Below are positions 19,979 to 27,529 of a DNA stretch of 64,000 nt, piece after piece. The position numbers and the translations under genes are program-made. The notes under the pieces were generated by a model. It saw only the letters and a program-made list of their open reading frames with translations. It was not told the origin of the DNA and did no database searches. Source of the stretch: Chryseobacterium sp. G0162 (GTDB taxonomy: Bacteria; Bacteroidota; Bacteroidia; Flavobacteriales; Weeksellaceae). The first letter of the stretch is position 1; every line of letters begins with the position of its first letter. The stretch covers positions 4,450,001-4,514,000 of the forward strand of contig NZ_CP033922.1 in the NCBI RefSeq assembly GCF_003815715.1, read 5' to 3'.

Positions 19979-20437
19979 ATGGAAACCCTATCATACGAAA
20001 CAATAATAGATGCTCCTTTACAGAAGGTATGGGATATTCTCTGGAGTCCTGAAACGTACAGCCAATGGACAAAATACTTTGGTGCCGGATCTTCTGTTAT
20101 GAAATCCGACTGGCAGGTTGGCGGAAAGACTTATTTCCTTAATGAAAAAGGAGATGGAATGGTTTCTACCATAGACAGCCTGGAGGAACCCCATCAAATT
20201 GTTTTTAAGCATTTGGGAATGACCGAAAATGGAGTAGAAGACACACAAAGCAAAGAAGTTATGGAGTGGAGCGGTTGTTTTGAAAAATATTTTCTGATAG
20301 ATTTTGATGGGAAAACTAAGCTTCACACTGAAGTTCAGGTAGACAGTGAATGGCGGGATCATATGGAGACAGGATTTACAAAAGGATTGATCGTTGTGAA
20401 GAGTTTGGCTGAAGGGGGAAATCTCAGCTCAGTATAA
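19979..20437 (+). CDS. SRPBCC family protein, paralogue of the preceding gene
   Basis: A 152-residue START-fold protein: SYETIIDAPLQKVWDILWSP, SDWQVGGKTYFLNEKGDGM, and PHQIVFKHLGM correspond to the same blocks in the gene at 19498. It probably forms one transcript with that gene. The two may bind different ligands or act as a heteropair. Function unknown. Confidence 0.87.
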   Translation: METLSYETIIDAPLQKVWDILWSPETYSQWTKYFGAGSSVMKSDWQVGGKTYFLNEKGDGMVSTIDSLEEPHQIVFKHLGMTENGVEDTQSKEVMEWSGCFEKYFLIDFDGKTKLHTEVQVDSEWRDHMETGFTKGLIVVKSLAEGGNLSSV

Positions 20438-20539
20438 AAGAGTTTGGATTTTAAGATTAAGGAGCTGTAATTGTGTATTTTGCAATTTTTGTTCCTTGTT
20501 TCCAATCTCTTTATCTATTGTGTATCAATTCAAGAAAAT

Positions 20540-20998
20540 ATGAAATTATTAGTAATTCTTTTCGGGACATTTATATTGGCTTTACTGGGAACCATGCTAT
20601 TTCAGGGTAAGCCGGATCTTTTATTCTCAGGGAATCTTGGAATGGCGGTTTTTATCCTATTTACAGGATTCTCCCATTTTAAATTTCAAAAGGGAATGGC
20701 AATGATGATTCCGGATTTTATTCCTGCCAAAATATTTTGGGTGTATAGTACCGGGATTTTGGAGATTGCTGCAGGAATAGGCCTTATGATTCCTGCTATT
20801 CGTGAAATGACAGCTGTTTTGCTGATTATTTTCTATATATTGGTTTTTATAGCCAATATCAATTCATCCCAAAAGAAGATTAATATTTTTAAAGCAGATT
20901 ACACAGGTCCGGGGATGCAATATCTTTATAAACAGAGAATTCCCATGCAGATCATTTTAATAGCATGGACCTGGTATTTCGGAATTTATCTACATTAA
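20540..20998 (+). CDS. DoxX-like inner membrane protein
   Basis: A 152-residue protein with four predicted membrane helices (about residues 1-22, 36-55, 74-96, 100-117) and a GTGILEIAAGIG-like block (YSTGILEIAAGIGLMIPA) typical of the DoxX family. The start at ATG 20540 (MKLLVILFG) is preferred over an upstream TTG that would add a short hydrophobic stretch without family similarity. Members of this family are often near redox or detoxification genes. It ends at a strong terminator. Confidence 0.8.
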   Translation: MKLLVILFGTFILALLGTMLFQGKPDLLFSGNLGMAVFILFTGFSHFKFQKGMAMMIPDFIPAKIFWVYSTGILEIAAGIGLMIPAIREMTAVLLIIFYILVFIANINSSQKKINIFKADYTGPGMQYLYKQRIPMQIILIAWTWYFGIYLH

Positions 20999-21006
20999 AT
21001 GTATAG

Positions 21007-21030
21007 GCAGTCTTCAGGACTGCTTTTTTA
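21007..21030 (+). terminator. Terminator of the DoxX-like gene
   Basis: GCAGTC/GACTGC stem with a five-base loop followed by six T residues. Confidence 0.8.
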
Positions 21031-21167
21031 TTTTAAAACAGTCATAATAAATGTTAAATATTGTAACATTTATTGTTTTAAGTTGTCTTATATATAAAGA
21101 ATCTGATTTTTTATTGAGTAAAATATTGAATTGGGGAATCTGTTTTTTAATTTTAAAAACGTAAGTT

Positions 21168-23174
21168 ATGAATCTAAATTACAAAATTTTCGGTACAGCT
21201 TATATTGTACTTTCTTCTATTATGATAAATGCACAAAACTCTGCAGCTAAACTTCCGGGAGATCCCACGCTTCCGTCTACAAAAGCCAATCTTGAGAAAC
21301 TGGTATCCTACGATAAAGGAGACTTCAAATATAAAGTAGAAGATTATTTTGCAAGGCCAAAAGCTTCAGCATTTAAAATTTCTCCCGATGGGAAATACCT
21401 TTCTTATAAGGAAAAAGATAAAGACCGTAAAAATCACGTATATGTTAAAGACCTGAATTCTGGGAAAATTACCAAGGCTATTGTTGAAAAAGATGATTTG
21501 ATAAAAGCGTATGGCTGGCTGAATAAAAGTCGTTTGTTTTATACTCAAGATAAAGGAGGAAATGAAAATATTCACTTATATGCAGCAAATGTAGACGGAA
21601 CAAATCTTAAAGATTTAACCCCATTTGACGGAATTACATTGGGAGAGATTAACCCGATAAAAGATACCGATTTCGTTGTGGTCACCATGAATAAAAATAA
21701 TAAGCAGATCTTTGAACCTTATAAAATCAATTTTGTAACAGGGGAAATGACTCAGCTGTATGAAAATAAAGATGTCAACAGTCCTATTGATGGGTATATT
21801 TTTGATAAAGACGGAAATTTAAGAGGATATAGTGTTCTTGAAAACGGGCTGACTACTAAAACTTATTACAAAGATTTGCAGACAGGAAAATTCAATCTTC
21901 TGAAATCTGCAGACTGGTCGGATACCTTCAGCATTATCAGGTTTAATGATAATTCTAAGAATAAAGATGAAGCTTATGTAGTGACCAATCTGGATAGTGA
22001 TAAGACAAGAATTGTTTTGTATGATCTTAAGAAAAATGCAGTAATCAAGGAAGTGTATGCTAATCCTGTGTTTGATGTGAGTTCGATAAGTTTAGCAGGT
22101 AAAAACAGAAATTATGAACTGGATTACATCAGCTATGAAGGTTTGAAAGGTGAGACAGTTCCCGTAAGTAAGTTTTATAAGGAAGTTGATGACAAATTAA
22201 AAGCCCAGTTTGGAGATAAAGAGTTTAGTATTGTTTCGTCAGACGATAATGATGATAAACTTTTGGTAGTGGTAGGAAGTGACAAATTATACGGAACTTA
22301 CTATGAGTATGATACCAAAACCAAACAAACAAAACTTCTTTATAATCTGATGCCACAGCTGAAAGAAGAAGATATGGCTGAAATGAGGCCTATTGAATTC
22401 AAAAGTAGAGACGGATTAACCATTCGTGGGTATATTACCCTACCTAAAGCGGCTTTGGAAGGGAAAAAAGTTCCTTTGATCGTAAACCCTCACGGTGGTC
22501 CTCAGGGAATCAGAGATCATTGGGGTTTCAATCCGGAAACTCAATTGTTTGCAAGCCGAGGGTATGCCACGCTTCAGGTGAATTTCAGAATTTCAGGGGG
22601 ATATGGAAAAGAATTCCAAAAAGCTGGCTACAAGCAGATCGGAAGAAAAGCTATGGATGATGTGGAAGATGGAGTAAAATATGCGATCAGCCAAGGTTGG
22701 ATAGATAAGGATAAAATAGCAATTTATGGAGGAAGTCATGGAGGATATGCTACTTTAATGGGATTGATTAAAACTCCGGACCTATACGCTTGTGGTGTAG
22801 ATTATGTGGGAGTATCTAATATCTTTACTTTTTTTGATTCCTTCCCGGAATATTGGAAGCCTTATAAAGAAATGGTAAAACAGATCTGGTATGATTTGGA
22901 TAACCCGGAAGAAGCTAAAATTGCTAAAGAAGTATCACCGGTATTTCAAATTGATAAGATTAAGAAACCTTTATTTGTGGTACAGGGGGCGAATGACCCT
23001 AGGGTAAATATTAACGAGTCTGATCAGATCGTAAAAGCAATGCGGGCAAAAGGATTTGAAGTTCCTTATATGGTAAAATATGACGAAGGACATGGATTTG
23101 GAAAAGAGCCCAACAGAATCGAATTGTATAAATCTATGTTAGGATTTTTTGCTGAGAATTTCAATAAAAAATAA
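21168..23174 (+). CDS. Secreted S9 family prolyl oligopeptidase-like peptidase
   Basis: A 668-residue protein with a signal peptide (about residues 1-22, ending in INAQ). Residues about 50-390 form the beta-propeller of S9 peptidases and residues 410-668 the alpha/beta hydrolase domain. The catalytic triad is visible as Ser523 in GGSHGGYA, an Asp near 610 in GANDPRVN, and His642 in DEGHGFG. The size and layout fit the acylaminoacyl-peptidase/DPP-like part of S9, which cleaves short peptides, here probably in the periplasm. The gene stands alone and ends at a terminator. Confidence 0.93.
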   Translation: MNLNYKIFGTAYIVLSSIMINAQNSAAKLPGDPTLPSTKANLEKLVSYDKGDFKYKVEDYFARPKASAFKISPDGKYLSYKEKDKDRKNHVYVKDLNSGKITKAIVEKDDLIKAYGWLNKSRLFYTQDKGGNENIHLYAANVDGTNLKDLTPFDGITLGEINPIKDTDFVVVTMNKNNKQIFEPYKINFVTGEMTQLYENKDVNSPIDGYIFDKDGNLRGYSVLENGLTTKTYYKDLQTGKFNLLKSADWSDTFSIIRFNDNSKNKDEAYVVTNLDSDKTRIVLYDLKKNAVIKEVYANPVFDVSSISLAGKNRNYELDYISYEGLKGETVPVSKFYKEVDDKLKAQFGDKEFSIVSSDDNDDKLLVVVGSDKLYGTYYEYDTKTKQTKLLYNLMPQLKEEDMAEMRPIEFKSRDGLTIRGYITLPKAALEGKKVPLIVNPHGGPQGIRDHWGFNPETQLFASRGYATLQVNFRISGGYGKEFQKAGYKQIGRKAMDDVEDGVKYAISQGWIDKDKIAIYGGSHGGYATLMGLIKTPDLYACGVDYVGVSNIFTFFDSFPEYWKPYKEMVKQIWYDLDNPEEAKIAKEVSPVFQIDKIKKPLFVVQGANDPRVNINESDQIVKAMRAKGFEVPYMVKYDEGHGFGKEPNRIELYKSMLGFFAENFNKK

Positions 23175-23195
23175 ACAGGCAATTTTAATAATTTT

Positions 23196-23231
23196 GGAAA
23201 CGGAGGATATGATGTCTTCCGTTTCTTTTTT
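23196..23231 (+). terminator. Terminator of the S9 peptidase gene
   Basis: GGAAACGGA and TCCGTTTC arms enclose a 13-16 base loop and are followed by a T run. Confidence 0.8.
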
Positions 23232-23737
23232 ATTATTTCTAGCGTAGCGAAGCAATCTTTTTAGAAATTGGATGCTGAGGTTGGAAAACGCAAGGACGCA
23301 AACTTATTGATTAGCTTTATACTTTTAAGGTACAGGAGTTTTATCTGTGATAAAATTGAATGATAGATATGTTTTCTCGCAGATCTCACAGATAACGCAG
23401 ATTCTTAACGTCATAATTTTGGATAAAGAATTTTATATTATAGTAAAGTTTGTCTTTTCAAGGATGAATTTGAAGTGAATACAAATATAAAATTTAGCCC
23501 TGATAACAGCGGTTACCCCACAGCATGTATGGAATAAGCTTGGGGCGAGGAGTATGAGCGGATAGCAGGAAATAGCTCCCCCGAAAAAATAGGTAATCAG
23601 CAATGAGCAGTAAATAATGAGTGGCTGATGCATAAACAAAAGAAATAAAAGCCCGATGAATAAAAGAAAAACCGAAATTCCGGAAAAATATTTTAAATTT
23701 ATTAAAGTAAAACCAAAAGGATAACCGTCATATCAGT
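23232..23737. other. Gene-free region with degenerate dispersed-repeat fragments
   Basis: No gene is supported. The stretch contains fragments of repeats seen elsewhere in such genomes: GGAAAACGCAAGGACGCAAAC, and TCTCGCAGATCTCACAGATAACGCAGATTC near 23373-23404, which has an internal direct repeat. A related GCGCCCTTGCGCG fragment occurs near 26139. Confidence 0.5.
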
Positions 23738-24316
23738 ATGGAGGTTGTCGAAAAAATAACAATGCCACAAAAGGATAAAGAAAGCATCATCTCACAAACC
23801 GTTTCCAACTACGGAGGGAAGCTGATGTCTTATATTCGTCCTAAAGTGAAAAACACGGAGGATGCAGAAGATATCCTGCAGGAAGTGTGGTATCAGTTCA
23901 GCAGTATTACCAATCTTTCTGAGATTGTGAATGTTGGGGGCTGGCTGTACAGGGTAACGGCGAATAAAATTACAGACCGTTACCGTAAAAAGAAAACAGA
24001 AAATCTTGAAGATTTCGTCTATGAGGACGAAGACGGAAGTTTTTCCATCAAAGATATTTTATTGATGGATGAAAGCGCAGGTCCTGAAGTAAAAATGTTT
24101 CAGGATGAGATCTGGAAAAAACTGTTTGAAGCATTGGATGAACTTCCCGAAAAACAAAGGCTGGTCTACGTAGAAAACGAACTCAACGACAAAACCCTCC
24201 AGGAGATCGCCGATGAACAGGGAGAAAACATCAAGACTATCATCAGTAGAAAAAACTATGCTGTGAAGCACCTGAGAAACAGATTGAGAAAATTATACGA
24301 AGATTTAAAAAGTTAG
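23738..24316 (+). CDS. ECF-type RNA polymerase sigma factor
   Basis: A 192-residue sigma factor with region 2 (NTEDAEDILQEVWYQFSS) and region 4 (LPEKQRLVYVENELNDKTLQEIADEQGENIKTIISRKNYA, here in parts) separated by an acidic linker. The start is ATG 23738 or the in-frame ATG at 23762. No FecR-type anti-sigma gene is next to it. Instead two small proteins with membrane segments follow at 11 and 92 bases, so they are candidates for its regulators. Confidence 0.9.
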   Translation: MEVVEKITMPQKDKESIISQTVSNYGGKLMSYIRPKVKNTEDAEDILQEVWYQFSSITNLSEIVNVGGWLYRVTANKITDRYRKKKTENLEDFVYEDEDGSFSIKDILLMDESAGPEVKMFQDEIWKKLFEALDELPEKQRLVYVENELNDKTLQEIADEQGENIKTIISRKNYAVKHLRNRLRKLYEDLKS

Positions 24317-24327
24317 AAAAAGAAATT

Positions 24328-24660
24328 ATGAATCATAAACACAAAAAGGGCTGGATTTTTTTATTGTTATGTCCGCCATTAATTCTCTTAGCCGTTACCT
24401 GGATCGTAATGTCGCTTTGGAATTGTCTTCTTCCTGAAATTTTAGGGGTGAAATCTATTACTTACTGGCAGGCAATGGGTATCCTGATCTTAAGTAAAAT
24501 CCTTTTCGGAGGTTTTCATTTTGGTAAGGGCATGCGAGACTTCAAAGAGCGAAAAATGAGACAGAAAATGGAAGGATTATCGCCTGAAGAGAAAGAAAAA
24601 TTTAAAGAAGCCTGGAGAAACAGATGTTCCGGAGGATTCTTCAACAGAAATAACGAATAA
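24328..24660 (+). CDS. Small inner-membrane protein of the sigma factor operon
   Basis: A 110-residue protein with two predicted membrane helices (about residues 10-30 and 46-66) and a charged C-terminal tail containing LSPEEKEKFKEAWRNRCSG. It begins 11 bases after the sigma factor. The tail motif resembles the EKEKF patterns of Spy/CpxP-like stress sensors, though the similarity is slight. It may hold the sigma factor at the membrane or be one of its targets. I do not recognise a named family. Confidence 0.75.
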   Translation: MNHKHKKGWIFLLLCPPLILLAVTWIVMSLWNCLLPEILGVKSITYWQAMGILILSKILFGGFHFGKGMRDFKERKMRQKMEGLSPEEKEKFKEAWRNRCSGGFFNRNNE

Positions 24661-24752
24661 TTTAAAAAATTTTAAAGAAGTAGTAAAGTAAAATTAAAAT
24701 TCATTCGTCTTTATAAAAAACAAGAAGTAGTAAAATTTAAAATTTTGAAAAA

Positions 24753-25010
24753 ATGAAAAATTCAGCATTAAAAGGTGCTCTTGGAGCACTAGCCGTTGTG
24801 GGTGTAGCCTTAATCGCTAAAAAAGCTGCCCAAAGAAAAAGATTTATCAGAGGTATTTTTGATGAATATGGAATCAAAGAAAAATCTCCTTTCGGATTAG
24901 CCGATAAGATCAGAGAAATGAATGATGAGGAGTATCAGGAACTGAAAGGGAAATTCAAAAAAGAATTCAGTTCAAGATGCTGCAAAAAGGATAATACCTG
25001 TGAAGCATAA
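24753..25010 (+). CDS. Small membrane-anchored protein, third gene of the sigma operon
   Basis: An 85-residue protein with one N-terminal membrane helix (ALKGALGALAVVGVALIAKK, residues 4-23), a basic stretch, and a Cys-rich tail (SSRCCKKDNTCEA). It is likely to be the last gene of the sigma operon since the strong terminator at 25039 follows. Both downstream proteins end in cysteine-containing tails, which could sense metal or redox state; this is inference. Confidence 0.7.
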   Translation: MKNSALKGALGALAVVGVALIAKKAAQRKRFIRGIFDEYGIKEKSPFGLADKIREMNDEEYQELKGKFKKEFSSRCCKKDNTCEA

Positions 25011-25038
25011 AAAGTAAAAACTAAATTGAAATTGTTAA

Positions 25039-25086
25039 AATTCGGGATCGGGAAGCAAAGCTTCCCGATCCCGAATTTTTTTTTAT
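25039..25086 (+). terminator. Terminator of the sigma factor operon
   Basis: An 18-base perfect stem (AATTCGGGATCGGGAAGC and its complement) with a three-base loop and nine T residues. It is one of the strongest in the window. Confidence 0.92.
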
Positions 25087-25195
25087 TTTAAAATAAGTCA
25101 AATCGTTAAGAAGGATTTAAGAATGTTTTGGCAGTGAATTTATTGATTAAATACTAAATTTGTTTTCTTTTTATTAAATATTTTATTTTACGATT

Positions 25196-25843
25196 ATGAC
25201 ACCGAAGAATATTTTCATCATTATAATCGCTTTTTTTTCTATAAGTGTTTACGGGCAGAAATCTGAATTGAAAAATAAGCAATATATTTTCTTTCTGCAC
25301 AATAAGTTTTTGGAAGAACATCCTTCTGATGAAGCCCATCCTAAATATGGTATTGTGGAGTATGAAAAAGTACTTCATCAATTGAAGGATAGTGGCAATG
25401 TTATTCTTTTTGAAAAAAGAAAGCCCAATACTGATCCGGCCGTATATGCTAGGAAAATAAAGAAACAGATTGACCGCCTGATAAAAAAGGGAGTTAAAGC
25501 TGAGAATATTACGGTTGTCGGAACATCTCAGGGCGGTTATATCGCACAATATATTTCCTATTATGAAAAAAATCCGGAGCTGAAATTCGTTTTTATTGGA
25601 GCCAGCTTTAAAGATGATTCTTTAGAGAAGGATGAAAATTTCAGGCTGTATGGAAAGATTTTGTCTATTACAGAGAAAACTGATGATGGGCATGTTCCTC
25701 TATCTCAGGAGCAGCGATTTATCAGGTCTGATATTAAAGATTTTAAAGAAATTGAGCTTAATACAGGGCTGAATCATGGCTTTCTGTTTAAAGCTCTTGA
25801 TGCCTGGATTCTTCCAACAAAAGAATGGATCAATCGTAAATAA
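25196..25843 (+). CDS. Exported alpha/beta hydrolase
   Basis: A 215-residue protein with a signal peptide (MTPKNIFIIIIAFFSISVYG, residues 1-20) followed by a minimal alpha/beta hydrolase core. The nucleophile is Ser111 in GTSQGGY, a variant of GxSxGG, and a probable base His lies in NTGLNHGFLFK. The oxyanion region HNKFLEEHPSDEAHPKYG has several His residues. It is probably periplasmic. Substrate unknown. Confidence 0.83.
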   Translation: MTPKNIFIIIIAFFSISVYGQKSELKNKQYIFFLHNKFLEEHPSDEAHPKYGIVEYEKVLHQLKDSGNVILFEKRKPNTDPAVYARKIKKQIDRLIKKGVKAENITVVGTSQGGYIAQYISYYEKNPELKFVFIGASFKDDSLEKDENFRLYGKILSITEKTDDGHVPLSQEQRFIRSDIKDFKEIELNTGLNHGFLFKALDAWILPTKEWINRK

Positions 25844-26243
25844 TATAGAGTAAATACAAGTAATTGACTTTATATGATTTGTTGGAAAACACAAGAGTAT
25901 AAGACTTTTTTGCCTCGAATACACAAATAAAAAGTATTGTACTTTAAAATATCAATTGAAAAAGCCTTTTCTATGTACCCTTTAGTTTGTAAAAAAGAAA
26001 TTAAGTTTACAAACTAAAGGGTACATAGATTTTATACAAGTAAACTCATTCGTGGATTAGTGGCCATCAAATAGGCAGTATTCAACTTTTCGCAGATAAG
26101 ATCCTTGCGTCTTAAAAATATAAAGCCTGTTAGTCTTCTTTGCGCCCTTGCGCGTTCCAACAATTACTATCAGACGTTGGAATTGTCAGAAATACCTGCT
26201 TATTATTTACGATGAATACAAAGTAAAAAGAAAAATAAATCCT
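25844..26243. other. Gene-free region with a long perfect hairpin
   Basis: No gene is supported. The stretch holds the inverted repeat at 25970-26029 and, near 26085-26160, degenerate repeat sequence (AAGATCCTTGCGTC, GCGCCCTTGCGCGTTCC). Confidence 0.5.
25970..26029. repeat. Perfect 24-base inverted repeat
   Basis: Arms at 25970-25993 and 26006-26029 (TCTATGTACCCTTTAGTTTG... and its complement) are perfect over 24 bases, with a 12-base loop. No T tract longer than four follows, so it is not a standard terminator. It is unrelated to the terminators at both sides and could be a MITE-like remnant or an RNA hairpin. Confidence 0.85.
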
Positions 26244-26251
26244 TATTTTTG
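26244..26251 (+). promoter_or_regulatory. Putative -7 box of the DnaJ gene
   Basis: TATTTTTG matches TAnnTTTG and ends nine bases before the ATG at 26261, so the transcript would have a very short leader. Confidence 0.45.
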
Positions 26252-26260
26252 TATTGTTCA

Positions 26261-26908
26261 ATGAAAGACTACTACTATTTTCTCGGTATACCTCAGGATG
26301 CTTCGGAAGAAGACATCAAAAAAGCGTATCGGAAGCTATCTCTAAAATATCATCCCGATAAAAATGATAATGATGATTTCTTTGCAGACCGTTTCCGCGA
26401 AATTCAGGAAGCGTATGAAATGTTGAGTGATCCAATCAGGAGACGCAGTTATGATCAGAATTTAGAAAGTCATCAGCGAAGCTTTAGATATAATATTCCT
26501 CCTGCAATAAAGACTTTTACAGCGAATAAAATTCATGCAAAAAGAGGAGAGGAGATTATTATCAACTGGCAGACAAGCAATGCTGATGTAGTAAAGGTTT
26601 TGCCTTTCGGACTTGAAAAGCCATATGGGGAAAGGATCTTTAAGATCACAGAATTCAAAGATGGAAAATTTCAACTATTGCTTCACGCAACAAACTCATT
26701 ATTGCATAAAACTGTAGTTCAGGGAATTACTATTACTGAGGTTTTTGAAAATGATACGGACAAATTCAAAAATACAGTGGAGGAAATGTTTAAATCACAA
26801 CCGAGAACGGAGATCAACAAATCCGGGCAGCCTAAAATTGTAATGCTGTTTTGGGGTGTTATTGTGCTGGTGATCGCTTTATATTTCCTGATAAAGGAGT
26901 TTTTTTAA
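26261..26908 (+). CDS. J-domain protein with C-terminal membrane anchor
   Basis: A 215-residue protein. The J domain covers residues 2-66 with the essential HPD tripeptide at 31-33 (YHPDKND), so it should stimulate an Hsp70 (DnaK). No Gly/Phe or zinc-finger domains of DnaJ follow. Residues 80-165 form a beta-rich segment that resembles an immunoglobulin-like or DUF fold, and residues about 193-212 form a membrane helix ([20 protein letters not shown]). It is therefore a membrane-attached co-chaperone. The start is ATG 26261; a TTG four codons upstream lies in the promoter. Its stop overlaps the end of the convergent small gene by four bases. Confidence 0.88.
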   Translation: MKDYYYFLGIPQDASEEDIKKAYRKLSLKYHPDKNDNDDFFADRFREIQEAYEMLSDPIRRRSYDQNLESHQRSFRYNIPPAIKTFTANKIHAKRGEEIIINWQTSNADVVKVLPFGLEKPYGERIFKITEFKDGKFQLLLHATNSLLHKTVVQGITITEVFENDTDKFKNTVEEMFKSQPRTEINKSGQPKIVMLFWGVIVLVIALYFLIKEFF

Positions 26909-27057
26909 GCCATTTTCTTCCTTCCAGGACACTTTTTACATCTTTTCCCTTTCTTGAATTTTTTGCAGCAAGATTTCTTTTCGCAAAACATCTCTTCATT
27001 GTTAAATGCATACACAGGTGCCAAAGGCGGAACTTTAAACGGGACAATCATATTCAT
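26905..27057 (-). CDS. 50-residue Cys-rich protein
   Basis: A small protein with sequence blocks [18 protein letters not shown] and [20 protein letters not shown], ending [10 protein letters not shown]. Five Cys and many Lys suggest a zinc-binding knuckle in contact with nucleic acid. The C-x5-CC-x8-C-x2-C pattern and the Pro-rich start are unlikely to arise by chance in a frame opposite to another gene. It converges with the DnaJ gene and overlaps it by four bases. The -7 box TATATTTG (27062-27069) is only four bases upstream of the ATG, so the mRNA may be leaderless, or start at the third codon (ATG). It is not a family I can name. Confidence 0.7.
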   Translation of the reverse strand: MNMIVPFKVPPLAPVYAFNNEEMFCEKKSCCKKFKKGKRCKKCPGRKKMA

Positions 27058-27061
27058 GGTG

Positions 27062-27069
27062 CAAATATA
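27062..27069 (-). promoter_or_regulatory. Putative -7 box directly before the Cys-rich gene
   Basis: On the minus strand the sequence is TATATTTG, a full consensus match, with only four bases between it and the ATG. Confidence 0.4.
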
Positions 27070-27463
27070 TTAATTTAGAATAAATATAATTAATAAAATT
27101 TCATAAAATTCTTGAAACCTGATGAATAGCAATGCGGAGTCCTATTTATGAAGTGGATTGCCTTAAAACCGTACTCTGTTTTGTATGTGAATTTTCACAT
27201 TTTCCATACCAATACTTTTATTTTTTACCTGTTGTAAATAAAAACAGATTTTTGCTATTTTAACTTTTACCTGAAAATTTCACCCAATTTCCAATGAATC
27301 TTCATTGTGTTATTGGTAATAAAATGATTGTATTTTTGAATACTGTTTGTAGAATTGAGACAATGGTTGTTTAAAATAGATTAAAATTTATCCGATTGTT
27401 ATCAAAAGCTGATAGGTTTGTAATAAGTAAACTATTTAGTGAATTATCATGGAAAATATGCTG
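27070..27463. other. Gene-free region upstream of gcvP
   Basis: AT-rich and without a supported gene. I see no glycine-riboswitch-like structure, although gcvP would be a plausible target for one. Confidence 0.5.
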
Positions 27464-27494
27464 TTGTACAATCGTGTAAAAAATTGTAATTTTA
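27464..27494 (+). promoter_or_regulatory. Putative promoter of gcvP
   Basis: TTG at 27464-27466 and TAATTTTA at 27487-27494 with a 20-base spacer, 35 bases ahead of the start codon. The last base of the -7 box differs from consensus. Confidence 0.4.
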
Positions 27495-27529
27495 CCCATC
27501 TTTTTACAAACAAAATCTAATAAATAAAA

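Noticed and set aside
23433-23639. Minus-strand 68-codon open frame before the sigma factor
   Set aside because: Lies in degenerate repeat sequence, has no coding features and opposes the leader of the sigma gene.
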